Below the pieces are notes generated by a model that searched no databases, was not told the DNA's origin, and saw only the letters and a list, made by a program, of their open reading frames with translations. Shown piece by piece: positions 11,844 through 23,641 of a stretch of DNA of 64,000 bases. Each line of letters starts with the position of its first letter. Within the stretch, counting starts at the first letter, position 1. Source of the DNA: Tragulus kanchil. Lineage: Eukaryota; Chordata; Mammalia; Artiodactyla; Tragulidae. Made by a program: the position numbers and the translations under genes. The stretch is from contig JAIOJX010000006.1 in the NCBI GenBank assembly GCA_022376925.1, forward strand, positions 64,192,179 to 64,256,178, in the 5' to 3' direction.

Positions 11844-11975
11844 TAGTTGTATGTAGCTTTGAGCACTTCAGATGTAGTCAGTGCGACCGAGGAACTGAAT
11901 TTAAATTTTATTTGATTTTAGTTCAAACATAAGTAGCTATATGTGACTAGTGGCCAAGCTCCAGGACAGTAACGG
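11844..11975 (+). mobile_element. MER20 right half
   Basis: Continues MER20 from 403 with 'tttgagcacttcagatgtag', 'gcgaccgaggaactgaattt' and the end 'atgtgactagtggcc'. A second copy lies at 12944-13075 through duplication E. The next 85 bases, with 'cactgaatcagaaacc', resemble another old hAT-type fragment that I do not name. Confidence 0.6.
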
Positions 11976-12078
11976 TATTGTGGGGTTCCTAAAGTCACTG
12001 AATCAGAAACCTTTGTGAGCGGGCCTCAGGCAACTATACTTCTTGTTTTTTTTGTTGTTTTTTTTTTAAAGCTTCCTG

Positions 12079-12371
12079 GGACTTCCCTGGAGGTTTAGTG
12101 GTTAAGCATCTGCCTTCCAATGCAGGGGACACTGGTTCAATCCTCAGTCTGAGAAAATTCCACATGCTGCAGGGCAACTAAGCCTCTGTGCCACAACTAC
12201 TGAGCTTAGGCCCCCACGCCTAGAGTCCATGCTCTGCAATAAAAGGAGCCACCGCAATGAGAAGTCCACATGCAGCAACAAAGAGTAGCCCTCTCACCAC
12301 AACTAGATAAATCCAGTGAACAGCAATGAAGACCTAGGACAGCCAAAGTTAATTAAAAACAAACAAAAACC
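12079..12371 (+). mobile_element. CHR-type tRNA-derived SINE
   Basis: Starts 'ggacttccctggagg' with tRNA-like box A (tagtggttaagc) and box B (ggttcaatcct), then the CHR body of 'acaactactgagc' and 'caatgagaagtccac' units, and an A-rich end. The tRNA part is a retroposon head, not a working tRNA gene. The same element appears at 13180-13472 in duplication E. Confidence 0.88.
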
Positions 12372-12462
12372 TTCCCAGAGAACCTTTAGAAACCACCTTT
12401 TAGAAACTTCTCAAGAAAAAGTGTACTTAGTATAGAGAAGTGTAATTCTACCTTTTATCTTG

Positions 12463-12617
12463 TTTTGGACAAGTAACTTCATTGCTCTGATTGTCAGCTT
12501 CTGTTTATGTAGAGAGAAAATTACCCTGAGGTCACTGTATGTATTATTTAAATTAATGCTTGTGATAAACTGTTAGGTCCTTTGGTAAGTCCCAAAGTTT
12601 CTAGCACAAAAGATGCT
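12463..12617 (+). mobile_element. MIR-like fragment
   Basis: The order 'ggacaagtaacttcattgc' ... 'cagcttctgtttatgtag' ... 'ctagcacaaaagatgct' follows the MIR core and its 3' part, with heavy decay. The full 3' end is at 13718-13740. Moderate confidence because of the divergence. Confidence 0.5.
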
Positions 12618-13718
12618 TGTGATTAAAAAATGCTTGTAAACAGAGCATAGACATAGGGACATTGTGGGGAAGAAATAGGGAGGGGGAGGCATGGAGGGAA
12701 TAACACGGAAACCTATACTGTCATGTGTGGAAAAGATAGCTATTGTCATTGTGCTAAGGGAGTAGGAATGCTCACAATGGCATCGAGCAATGATCCGGAG
12801 GGGTGGGATAGGGGGAACTGAGGGGGTGGGGACCAGGGATATGCATATGACTGACCTGGGAACATACATGTCTGTGAACAACAAAACTCTGTAAAACCTT
12901 TAAAATAAAGAATTAAAAAATAATAATAAAGAACAGTAGCCACTAGTTGTATGTAGCTTTGAGCACTTCAGATGTAGTCAGTGCGACCGAGGAACTGAAT
13001 TTAAATTTTATTTGATTTTAGTTCAAACATAAGTAGCTATATGTGACTAGTGGCCAAGCTCCAGGACAGTAACGGTATTGTGGGGGTTCCTAAAGTCACT
13101 GAATCAGAAACCTTTGTGAGCGGGCCTCAGGCAACTATACTTCTTGTTTTTTTTGTTGTTTTTTTTTTAAAGCTTCCTGGGACTTCCCTGGAGGTTTAGT
13201 GGTTAAGCATCTGCCTTCCAATGCAGGGGACACTGGTTCAATCCTCAGTCTGAGAAAATTCCACATGCTGCAGGGCAACTAAGCCTCTGTGCCACAACTA
13301 CTGAGCTTAGGCCCCCACGCCTAGAGTCCATGCTCTGCAATAAAAGGAGCCACCGCAATGAGAAGTCCACATGCAGCAACAAAGAGTAGCCCTCTCACCA
13401 CAACTAGATAAATCCAGTGAACAGCAATGAAGACCTAGGACAGCCAAAGTTAATTAAAAACAAACAAAAACCTTCCCAGAGAACCTTTAGAAACCACCTT
13501 TTAGAAACTTCTCAAGAAAAAGTGTACTTAGTATAGAGAAGTGTAATTCTACCTTTTATCTTGTTTTGGACAAGTAACTTCATTGCTCTGATTGTCAGCT
13601 TCTGTTTATGTAGAGAGAAAATTACCCTGAGGTCACTGTATGTATTATTTAAATTAATGCTTGTGATAAACTGTTAGGTCCTTTGGTAAGTCCCAAAGTT
13701 TCTAGCACAAAAGATGCT

Positions 13719-14467
13719 GAACAAATGACTGAATGATTTAAACTATGCCATGATAAAATCCCTAATAAGACAATTGTTTATAAGTATAATCTAATAACAG
13801 TGTTTATAGCTAAAATGTATTAATCAGTTAGCTCTATGCTAACCAATATACTGAATTCTTAACTAATATTGCTTTATGTAGGACACATTTTGCACAGATG
13901 GTACCTAAGATTCAGGGAAGTTACATTTTTTTACCCAGGACTACACAGTGGACAATTCACTGGGAAGGAGGTCAAATCCATATCCATTTGAATCTAGTGT
14001 CCATGAACATGATCAATAAACTCTACTTCAATTTCATCATCAGTGCTTCTTCCATTCAGGATCTAAATTAGAGCAGTAGAGGGGGCAGTATTTGGGGGCT
14101 TCATCTGCTCATATCCTAAATGATTTGAATTCACCATAAAATGAGGAGGCTGGATGTATTCCAGAGCAGAGACACTTGGCAAGAACCACATGTGAACTGA
14201 GAGTAGAGCTGACAGAAGGGCACCAGCGAGCTGTGGAGCCAAGTGTCAGGCTTAAAGAGCCTCAAAGTATCTGTGCACATCAACCCACGGTAACTCCCTT
14301 CCCAATTCTTAGTTTTAGTTAAGATATCTGAAATCTAACTCTGTGACATATTTTTATGAACATATTAGAGTGAAGAACCAAATTTTCCCAAAGCTCTCTA
14401 ATTTTGATGTTAGATATTTAACATAATTCAGTTTTGTCCTTTTTAAAAATGTCAAATTTCCTCCACC
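13719..14467. other. No gene; one MIR-like fragment
   Basis: The stretch 13865-14010 ('ttacccaggactacacagtgg', then 'gaaggaggtcaaatcc') resembles MIR in minus orientation. The rest, AT-rich with no long frame, shows nothing I can name. Confidence 0.45.
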
Positions 14468-14509
14468 AGGATTTCCCTATTGTCAAATACTGTTCTACGA
14501 CACATTATA

Positions 14510-15000
14510 AAATCCCTGGTAGCTCACTGGTAAACAGTTCACCTGCCAATGCAGGAGACAGCAGTCCGATCCCTGATGGGGGAAGATCCCACATGCTGTG
14601 GAGCAACTATGCCTGTGAGCCACAACTATTGAGCCCGTGTGCCGCAACTTCTGAAGTCCATGTGCCTTAAAGCCCAAGTTACACAACAAGAAAAGTCATC
14701 ACAATGAGAAGATCTCACATGCTGCAGAGTACCTAAGTCTGTGAACCACAACTATCGAGCCTGTGCTCTAGAGCCTCGGAGGTGCAACTATTGAGCCCAT
14801 ATGCCATAACTACTGAAGCCTGCAAGCCCTAGAGCCCGAGTTCCACAACAAAAGAGGTCAATGCAACAAGAAGCTTGCCGACTTCAACCAGAGAGTAGCC
14901 CCCACTCCCTACAACTGGAGAAGATCCTGTGGAGGCAGTGAAAACCCAGAATAGCCAAAAATGAATAAATAAATAAATAAAACTTTAAATAAATAAATAA
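14510..15000 (+). mobile_element. Long CHR-type SINE
   Basis: tRNA-like head (box A 'tagctcactggtaaac', box B 'cagtccgatccct') followed by an extended body in which the 'cacaactattgagcc' unit recurs several times, ending in (aaat)n. At about 470 bp it is longer than a typical CHR element and seems to carry internal unit duplication. Copied at 15648-16138. Confidence 0.85.
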
Positions 15001-15287
15001 AAATTTTAAAAAGTCTTGAGCAATTTCTTTATTTATGCTTATAGAGCAGTTATTAGAGACTGAATCATCTAATCTTAATTTCGTGCCCATTTATATTGTG
15101 GAAACTATAAAGCTACCTACTTAATTTCCCACTCCTTGTGAAGAGCAGACACTGGCCCAGGAGATACAAGCAGAAATCTAGTTTAGATTAGTTTAGTTTA
15201 GCTTCTTATTGTATTTACTATTATTAATCTATTAATAGATTAGTCTAATCTAGTTTAGTTTATATCTTTACCACTGAGCTATCTAAT

Positions 15288-15485
15288 CAGGTGGCCTAGT
15301 GGTAAAGAATCTGCCTGCCAGTGCAGGAGATGTGGGTTTGATCCCTGGGTTGGGAAGATCCCCTGGAGAAGGAAATGGCAACCCACTTCAGTATTCTTGC
15401 CTGGGAAATCCCATGGACAGAGGAGCTTGACGAGTTACAGTCAATGGGTCGCAAAGAGTCAGACGCAACAGAGCACAGTGCACGT
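15288..15485 (+). mobile_element. Bov-tA SINE
   Basis: tRNA-derived head ('cctagtggtaaagaatctgc', 'gggtttgatccct') joined to the Bov-A unit ('ggcaacccacttcagtattc', 'gggaaatcccatggacagag', 'aaagagtcagacgc'). This architecture is specific to ruminants. Copied at 16425-16622. Confidence 0.92.
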
Positions 15486-16718
15486 GCACAAACACACTCA
15501 TACACACACACAGAGTTTAGATGCCTCTTTGTCCCTTTACACCCTCACATTTTAACCCCTGATGGCTTGAAGTGCAGAAGCGTTTTCCTTTTAAAATGTA
15601 AACTCAGGATTTCCCTATTGTCAAATACTGTTCTACGACACATTATAAAATCCCTGGTAGCTCACTGGTAAACAGTTCACCTGCCAATGCAGGAGACAGC
15701 AGTCCGATCCCTGATGGGGGAAGATCCCACATGCTGTGGAGCAACTATGCCTGTGAGCCACAACTATTGAGCCCGTGTCCCGCAACTTCTGAAGTCCATG
15801 TGCCTTAAAGCCCAAGTTACACAACAAGAAAAGTCATCACAATGAGAAGATCTCACATGCTGCAGAGTACCTAAGTCTGTGAACCACAACTATCGAGCCT
15901 GTGCTCTAGAGCCTCGGAGGTGCAACTATTGAGCCCATATGCCATAACTACTGAAGCCTGCAAGCCCTAGAGCCCGAGTTCCACAACAAAAGAGGTCAAT
16001 GCAACAAGAAGCTTGCCGACTTCAACCAGAGAGTAGCCCCCACTCCCTACAACTGGAGAAGATCCTGTGGAGGCAGTGAAAACCCAGAATAGCCAAAATG
16101 AATAAATAAATAAATAAAACTTTAAATAAATAAATAAAAATTTTAAAAAGTCTTGAGCAATTTCTTTATTTATGCTTATAGAGCAGTTATTAGAGACTGA
16201 ATCATCTAATCTTAATTTCGTGCCCATTTATATTGTGGAAACTATAAAGCTACCTACTTAATTTCCCACTCCTTGTGAAGAGCAGACACTGGCCCAGGAG
16301 ATACAAGCAGAAATCTAGTTTAGATTAGTTTAGTTTAGCTTCTTATTGTATTTACTATTATTAATCTATTAATAGATTAGTCTAATCTAGTTTAGTTTAT
16401 ATCTTTACCACTGAGCTATCTAATCAGGTGGCCTAGTGGTAAAGAATCTGCCTGCCAGTGCAGGAGATGTGGGTTTGATCCCTGGGTTGGGAAGATCCCC
16501 TGGAGAAGGAAATGGCAACCCACTTCAGTATTCTTGCCTGGGAAATCCCATGGACAGAGGAGCTTGACGAGTTACAGTCAATGGGTCGCAAAGAGTCAGA
16601 CGCAACAGAGCACAGTGCACGTGCACAAACACACTCATACACACACACAGAGTTTAGATGCCTCTTTGTCCCTTTACACCCTCACATTTTAACCCCTGAT
16701 GGCTTGAAGTGCAGAAGC

Positions 16719-18215
16719 CATCTAGAGAGAAAAGGCATGGAATAGGAGAGTTGTTGGTCTGAACCTTCTAATCTATGGACCTAAAGTCAGAATCCCCCTG
16801 ATTTGGACATGCTTGTTTAGAAGCTAACAAAGCACTTAATTCTATCCATTGTAGTGGAGCTATGTAATATGAGGAGTTAAAAGGATCCCTAACTAATATA
16901 ACTGACTTTATAAAATGAATTGGAGTATTACCCTTCTTTTTCAATGATCTACAACTATTGACCATTGGAATTGTGCCTATATTTAAAAATATGTAATGTA
17001 TACTGCCATATATCGACATGAATCTGCGATAATTAAACAGCACAAACCTGTAAAATAATACAATTAAAAGAAATATATAATGTATATTATAAAATATACA
17101 ATATATTGCATTTTATAGTTAGATCTTCACTACAAAATCATCCAGTCCTACTATCTGTTAAAATCTTAGTTATGTCTCTTTTTGGAAACTGGTTGATTTA
17201 AAGGATATATGAGGGCACGGTCATTTTTATAACATATTTTGTTGGGAAATTGTCTATTTCTTCTAGATTTGAAAGTTTGGGAGTTTTTGGCCAAAGAGTT
17301 CCACATGTTGCTTTTATATATGGTTACCTCATTTTCAAAAAAATTTTTACTACCTTTCATACTACCTGAAATTGTAGTATATACAATCTTTCTACTTTTG
17401 ACTAAGTGAAGAAAATAATCTTATTAGATTCTGTTAAGAAGATTACTTATTAGAATCTCATATTTAATTTGTAGCCCCAATTTTATTACATTATGTTTTA
17501 CTACTCAGAGCTTTAGTGATATCACTGAGCCAACTGTCAGAATTCAATAAGAGAAATACAGAAAGTTGTTATGCCTTTCATGTTTACCATCTTACAAGTA
17601 CATTTTCCTGTAACTTATTAAGCAATCTAAACCTCTAGGAAGTGTTACTTTGATTTGTTTCCAATGGTCTTTCTTCATTTATAGAGTTTCACTTCTCCTT
17701 CGTAGACTTTTTGTTTATACAGTCAGTCAATTTAACCGTTTATTGAATTAAAGTATGAGGTTTATTACTGGTATGTCTCTTTTTAGTGTAAAGAAAAAAC
17801 TAGCATATTTGTTAAAATAGTATTTAGAAAAGTTAAATTTAGCTTAAAATTTTATTTTAATGACTGCTATTTCACAATTTCAGCATATTGAATATCCAAG
17901 GGCTGACAGCATTTCCAAACCACTTCTCCAGCTAAAGCACAAGCAGCGGCCAATTTAGCTTACACATATACTCTTCCGATCTCCCTTTTCTAGAGCCTCA
18001 AATACATTATTTAATCCTCCTTGAAATTTATGTGTTGACTGGGAGTACATATTAGGTCTATTGAAAAATATCATTGAAAAGATTTTCTTATTTATTGCAT
18101 GATTTACAGATCTTTTATTTGGAGACAGTGCCAACTAAAACATTTGGAAAATTTTAGATCTCCACTGAAACTCCCATCTCTCTCTCTAGCCTTATACTGT
18201 ACCGTCTGAACAAAT
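16719..18215. other. AT-rich sequence, no gene seen
   Basis: No exon signature on either strand. Parts such as 17220-17310 ('gttgggaaattgtctatttc') read like decayed L1 in minus orientation, but too weakly for a firm call. Confidence 0.4.
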
Positions 18216-18540
18216 TTTTTTTTAAAATTTTATTTATTTCTTTTGGGCGGGGGTCGGGTGGGGGAGGGAGGGGAGCGGGTGGGCCACTTCTATTGGTCTT
18301 TCATTTGTCTATTTTCATCCGCCTTTGTTCTTTGGCTCCTGTGGGCCTCCCATCGCGGTGGCATCTGTGGTCGCAGAGCACCAGTTCTGGGCGCATGCAC
18401 TCCAGAGCTCTGGCTTGGTAATTGGACACATCAGTCCAGCCGCTCCGCAGCACGTGGGATCTTCCCAGGCCAGGGCTCGAACTGGCGCCCCTTGCACTGC
18501 AAGGCGGTGTCCTCACCCACTGGGCCACCAGGGGAAGCCC
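18216..18540 (-). mobile_element. tRNA-headed SINE with AATAAA/TCTT tail (family not recognised)
   Basis: Reverse orientation: T-rich start with aaaattttatttattt (tail), a G-rich tract, a body with 'ctattggtctttcatttgtc', and the head ending 'accaggggaagcccc'. On its own strand the head gives box A 'tggcccagtgg' and box B 'ggttcgagcc'-like sequence. Flanked by a 10-bp target-site duplication ctgaacaaat at 18206-18215 and 18541-18550. One of at least eight independent copies in the window. Confidence 0.88.
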
Positions 18541-18744
18541 CTGAACAAATATTTAATACAGTTTTCAAAGTTCTCAATAATCCCATTTTTCTGTCACAAA
18601 TAATAAACCTAGATATATCATTTCAGATAATGTCCTTTCTCCATACGAATAAAGCTTGTACTTTAAAATTCAAAGTTATGAAGTTTCTGTTTTAAGTAAA
18701 TTTCACCAACTCAATGGACGGACGTTAGTTTAAGTGAACTCAGG

Positions 18745-18832
18745 GAAGATGGTGATGGACAGGGAAGTCTGGCATATTGCAGTCCATGGGGTCACAGAGT
18801 TGGACACACTTCGGCAACTGAACAACAACAAA
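18745..18832 (+). mobile_element. Bov-A2 fragment
   Basis: Contains 'gcagtccatggggtcacaga' and 'ttcggcaactgaacaac', the end of the Bov-A unit. No tRNA head is present. Confidence 0.75.
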
Positions 18833-18845
18833 ACCTGCAACTCTG

Positions 18846-19032
18846 TGGGCTTCCCAAGTGGCACTAGTGGTAAAGAACTCACCTGCTAACTGGAGACATA
18901 GGAAATGCTGGTTCAATCCCTGAGAGGGAGAGATTCCCTGGAGGATGGTATGGCAACCCACCCCTGGTATTCTTGCCAGGAGAATCCCATGGACAGAGGA
19001 GTTGGACATGATTGCAGTGACTAAGCCACAAT
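18846..19032 (+). mobile_element. Bov-tA SINE
   Basis: Head 'gggcttcccaagtggcacta' with 'tagtggtaaagaactcacc' and 'tggttcaatccctgag', then the Bov-A part 'ggcaacccacccctggtatt' and 'agaatcccatggacagagg'. It is close to a full unit, moderately diverged. Confidence 0.9.
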
Positions 19033-19559
19033 AACAGCTTATTTGACTAGACTCTTAAAATAGCCACATAAGTCTATTTTCTTCCACTCTTATGTTATCT
19101 TGGTTTTTAAGTTCTCAAAAATTTATTTTACCATTTCAGTACTGAAATGGCTATTCTTGTTTTAACTGAAATTTGTTCATGGCAATTGGTAACTAATGTA
19201 ATGGTACTTGATACACAACCAGGTTAATTAATGATAAGCACTATGATTTCATTGGTTTACAATGACTGTCTTAGGATGTTTGGGGATTGAGTTCCCATCA
19301 TGATGGCATCTGTGAAATACCCAACACTGCCTTCCAGCTGACCTAAATCATGACTAGTTGTGAGACTGCTCCAAAGACTGTTTATGAGATGCTTTGTGCC
19401 TTAAGAGAAGCACCAATGTATCATATCCTTGAGTTATGCTATGACTAATACTTCTGAGTTTAGAAGAATCCTCTGAATGTACAGGAGAAAGAAAATGACA
19501 TTAATAATGAACTATAGCTTAGATATTTTTCTGATACTGGAAAAGTCTGGAATATATAT
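19033..19559. other. No feature recognised
   Basis: AT-rich sequence between two SINEs. No coding signal, RNA gene or nameable repeat was found. Confidence 0.4.
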
Positions 19560-19821
19560 TTTTTTAATCTTTTGGACACTTTTATTGGTCTTTCATTTAT
19601 TTCTTTTTTCTTTTTTGGCCTGTGTGGGCCTCCCATTGCAGTGGCCTCTCTCGTTGCAGAGCACCGGCTCTGGGTACATGTGCTCCAGAACACTGGCTCA
19701 GTAATTGGACACATTGGTCCAGCCTCTTTGCAGCACGTGGGATCTTCCCAGCCAGGGATCGAACTGGCGCCCCTTGCACTGCAAGGCGGCGTCTTTGCCC
19801 ACTGGACCACCAGGGAAGCCC
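19560..19821 (-). mobile_element. tRNA-headed SINE (same unrecognised family)
   Basis: Reverse copy with 'attggtctttcatttatttc', 'gtgggcctcccattgcagtg', 'ggacacattggtccagc' and the terminal 'ccaccagggaagccc'. It lacks the G-rich tract near the tail, so it is shorter than most copies. The flanks share only 'gaatat' plus T, a weak target-site duplication. Confidence 0.85.
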
Positions 19822-20219
19822 TTGAATATTTTTTGGTGATGTGAAAGCTAGCAAAAAAATTAATTTGTATGTTGAGTAAGAAAAACTAATTTATTATTTT
19901 AACCATGAATATAAGTGACTTCTTGTTGCTAATAACATAAAGGCTGGATACAAGTGACAGTGCAAAAAATTTTATCATTAATAATTGAAAGTACAAGGTA
20001 ACTTCCAGTGCAATCACCAGTCTGTTTTCTGTCAGTAGTCTTTCCAATTATAATATTTCATATAAATAGCATCAGACAGTATTTATTCTTTGGAGTTTTA
20101 CATCTTTCACTTGGCATAATTTTTCAGAGTCATGAAAAATCAACATGTTACCTATAAGCAATGTTATATGATGTTTGTTTTTCTCTTTCTGACTTGCTGC
20201 ATTCTCTAGGGTCCTTATG
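19822..20219. other. AT-rich, possible old L1, no gene
   Basis: The stretch 20010-20150 ('tcatataaatagcatcagac', 'ttcacttggcataattttt') reads like the 3' part of an old L1 in one orientation. The rest is unassigned. Confidence 0.4.
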
Positions 20220-20370
20220 GCTATCAGAGGGGGAACAGGAGAGTGGGGTGGAATGGGAAATTGGGGCTGGCATATATATATTACTACTTATAAAATGGAT
20301 AACTAATGAGAAACCAATATGTAGCACAAGGAACTCTACTCAGTGCTCAGTGTTTTATAGCATTATAAAG
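20220..20370 (+). mobile_element. Artiodactyl L1 3' UTR fragment
   Basis: The sequence 'ggctggcatatatatattac', 'ggataactaatgagaaacc' and 'caaggaactctactcagtgc' matches a 3' UTR segment common in cetartiodactyl L1 copies, as I remember it. Both ends are truncated. Confidence 0.6.
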
Positions 20371-21283
20371 CAATTATTTACAATAAAAATTAATTTAAAA
20401 CAAATTTTAACATAAAAACTTAATTGAAAATGTTAAACATTTACTGTTTCTCTCAAGATGACACATGTTCTGTTTAAAATTTATGGTTCAGATAAAGAAT
20501 ATGCACACTTATCCATCAGGAAATTTTCTTTTAAAAAACGTAAATCAGTTTCAGATCATAAAGCAGTGGAAAAAAACCAAAAACTTGGGGAAAATTCTCA
20601 ACCACAGTGAGTCTGTAAACCCTCTAGGAGATGACCCTCATAGCAACTTCTTTCAGATGATTTAGTCTGTCTGAAAGTTCCTATAAAACATTGCCTTACA
20701 TTGCATTGCCTCACAGCCCTATCCTAATTCTGATCTTTGACTGGAATTCACTTCATAAATTCAGAGTTGTTCAACATCTGGAGATAGTAGGAATGAGATG
20801 CAGTTATATCTTTGAATCCAGCAAGTCCTGGCTCCTTGAAATTTAACTTTTTCCCCCTTAACAGTCTCCTTTCACATTTATTATGGCAGTAAGGAAAGTC
20901 AGGTAGCAATTTCAATAGTCTTCCTGGAAAATCCATGACTACATCACGGAGTTTATTAGATATGTATCTTGTTTTCCACATTGCTGCATGTGGCAGTGTT
21001 GCCAAACTCTCTATACAAAGTACCAAGGGTCCTCTTTCCTCCAACTGCCAATAAATGTTACTCACTTTTACTTCAGGCCTCACTGATGGCCCACCTCACA
21101 GCTGTTGGCCTCACTAATACTCCATTTTGAGGGCCTCTGACTCTTAACTCACTGTGTAGTTCCAAAGTTATTGATCACTCTTTTAAGTTTTTGTGATATG
21201 AGTGCACAGCTTCTGGTACAGAAATCTCTTCTAGTTACTCTCACTGCGTAACAACCCCAAACCTAGTGACATAAAGCAACTAT
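20371..21283. other. No gene supported
   Basis: A 111-codon open frame on the minus strand (20748-21083) has no domain, signal peptide or splice context that I recognise. The stretch from 21230 resembles the start of an old eutherian interspersed repeat. Nothing else stands out. Confidence 0.4.
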
Positions 21284-23641
21284 CATCTTATTATAGTCAT
21301 TTATGCTATGGGTCAGGAATTCAGAAATGCTATTGTATGAATAGGTTGTTTCTACTTTGTATGTCTAGGACATTGGATAGCCAGGCTCAATGACTAGGGC
21401 TAACTCAGCAAGTGAAATCTGGAGTCATTGGAGTAACTGTTTATTCATGTGAGTGGTGGATTTTGCTGGTTATCAGCTGGGACTTCATATCTACATGCAA
21501 ATACCTAAAATGACCACTCTGTGTGGCTGATATGCTTTATCATGCATAGTGACTGGGTTCCAGGAGGGAAAGTCCCAAGAGAATAAAGAGGATTTCCAGG
21601 CAGCACTTTTCTAGTTAGTGCTAGTGGAAAAGAACCTGCCTGACAATGGGGCAGGTAAGAAATGCAGATTCAATCCCTGGGTCAGGAAGATCCCCTGGAG
21701 AAGGAAATGGCAACCCACTCCAGTATTCTTGCCTGGAGAATCCCTTGGGCAGAGAAGCCTGGCGGGCTACAATCCATGGGAAGGCAAAGAGTCAGACATG
21801 ATTACAGCGACCTTGCATGCACTCATGTGTCACCTTTTCTGAGCCAGCTTCGGAGGTCATATAGTGCCGCTTAACTTTCTCACACCCAGATAATTTAAGA
21901 CCAGAGAACATAAATCTCACCTGCCTGTGGAAGGAATCTCACATTGTACAAAGAGAATGTATAATGGAAAGACTTCTGTGGCTGATTTTGGAAAATACAG
22001 TCAGGAGCAATAGTATTTTCCAACTAAATACACCATAATTTCATGAGTTGATCAGAGAGGGATCCCCCAGAGATGATATATATAAATTTTAAATTTCAAG
22101 AAGAGTTTACGGAAGACCATTTGCAAATGTGTAAGTGAGGTGTACTAACATTACAAGGAATAATGTATTATCTAAGGCAGAGCATTGTTACCATCCTTAA
22201 GTTGGAAACAGCATATTTAGTTTTGAATTATACTAAAGGCATTATTTCACAACTTGCTCCTTTTTTTCTAGCAGTGTATTTGTAAGATTCATTCATTTTC
22301 TTAAGCATAGCTCATTTCTTTATCTTCATAACTATATAGAATTCTCTTTTATGAATACACTATAACTTATCCATTCTCCTGTGGATAACCTTTTTTTCCT
22401 AGTTTTTCTAGTTTACATCATTGTGAACAAGGCTGGTTCACATGCCCATTTTCTTGTAAATACATCTTATTATAGTCATTTATGCTATGGGTCAGGAATT
22501 CAGAAATGCTATTGTATGAATAGGTTGTTTCTACTTTGTATGTCTAGGACATTGGATAGCCAGGCTCAATGACTAGGGCTAACTCAGCAAGTGAAATCTG
22601 GAGTCATTGGAGTAACTGTTTATTCATGTGAGTGGTGGATTTTGCTGGTTATCAGCTGGGACTTCATATCTACATGCAAATACCTAAAATGACCACTCTG
22701 TGTGGCTGATATGCTTTATCATGCATAGTGACTGGGTTCCAGGAGGGAAAGTCCCAAGAGAATAAAGAGGATTTCCAGGCAGCACTTTTCTAGTTAGTGC
22801 TAGTGGAAAAGAACCTGCCTGACAATGGGGCAGGTAAGAAATGCAGATTCAATCCCTGGGTCAGGAAGATCCCCTGGAGAAGGAAATGGCAACCCACTCC
22901 AGTATTCTTGCCTGGAGAATCCCTTGGGCAGAGAAGCCTGGCGGGCTACAATCCATGGGAAGGCAAAGAGTCAGACATGATTACAGCGACCTTGCATGCA
23001 CTCATGTGTCACCTTTTCTGAGCCAGCTTCGGAGGTCATATAGTGCCGCTTAACTTTCTCACACCCAGATAATTTAAGACCAGAGAACATAAATCTCACC
23101 TGCCTGTGGAAGGAATCTCACATTGTACAAAGAGAATGTATAATGGAAAGACTTCTGTGGCTGATTTTGGAAAATACAGTCAGGAGCAATAGTATTTTCC
23201 AACTAAATACACCATAATTTCATGAGTTGATCAGAGAGGGATCCCCCAGAGATGATATATATAAATTTTAAATTTCAAGAAGAGTTTACGGAAGACCATT
23301 TGCAAATGTGTAAGTGAGGTGTACTAACATTACAAGGAATAATGTATTATCTAAGGCAGAGCATTGTTACCATCCTTAAGTTGGAAACAGCATATTTAGT
23401 TTTGAATTATACTAAAGGCATTATTTCACAACTTGCTCCTTTTTTTCTAGCAGTGTATTTGTAAGATTCATTCATTTTCTTAAGCATAGCTCATTTCTTT
23501 ATCTTCATAACTATATAGAATTCTCTTTTATGAATACACTATAACTTATCCATTCTCCTGTGGATAACCTTTTTTTTTTTCCTAGTTTTTTCTAGTTTAC
23601 ATCATTGTGAACAAGGCTGGTTCACATGCCCATTTTCTTGT
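21284..23641 (+). repeat. Direct tandem duplication G (21284-22457 / 22463-23641)
   Basis: About 1.18 kb, offset 1179 bp, containing a Bov-tA SINE and old L1. The copies are almost identical; the main difference is T-run length near 22390 against 23571. Confidence 0.94.
21586..21815 (+). mobile_element. Bov-tA SINE
   Basis: Head 'gtgctagtggaaaagaacc' and 'attcaatccctgggtcagga', then 'atggcaacccactccagtat', 'agagaagcctggcgggctac' and 'gagtcagacatgattacagc'. Copied at 22765-22994 by duplication G. Confidence 0.92.

Larger units (their letters stand above)
11541..13718 (+). repeat. Direct tandem duplication E (11541-12617 / 12641-13718)
   Basis: About 1.08 kb covering the L1 3' UTR, the MER20 half and a CHR-type SINE. 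A 23-base filler that occurs in neither flank separates the copies. They are nearly identical, with one extra G near 13085 in the second. Confidence 0.93.
14468..16718 (+). repeat. Direct tandem duplication F (14468-15581 / 15606-16718)
   Basis: Two copies of about 1.11 kb containing a long CHR-type SINE, AT-rich sequence and a Bov-tA SINE, separated by a 24-base filler. Only one or two bases differ. Confidence 0.94.

Noticed and set aside
20748..21083. 111-codon open frame on the minus strand
   Set aside because: No domain, motif or splice context that I recognise, and the surrounding sequence looks like decayed repeat. Chance or repeat-derived frame is more likely than a gene.
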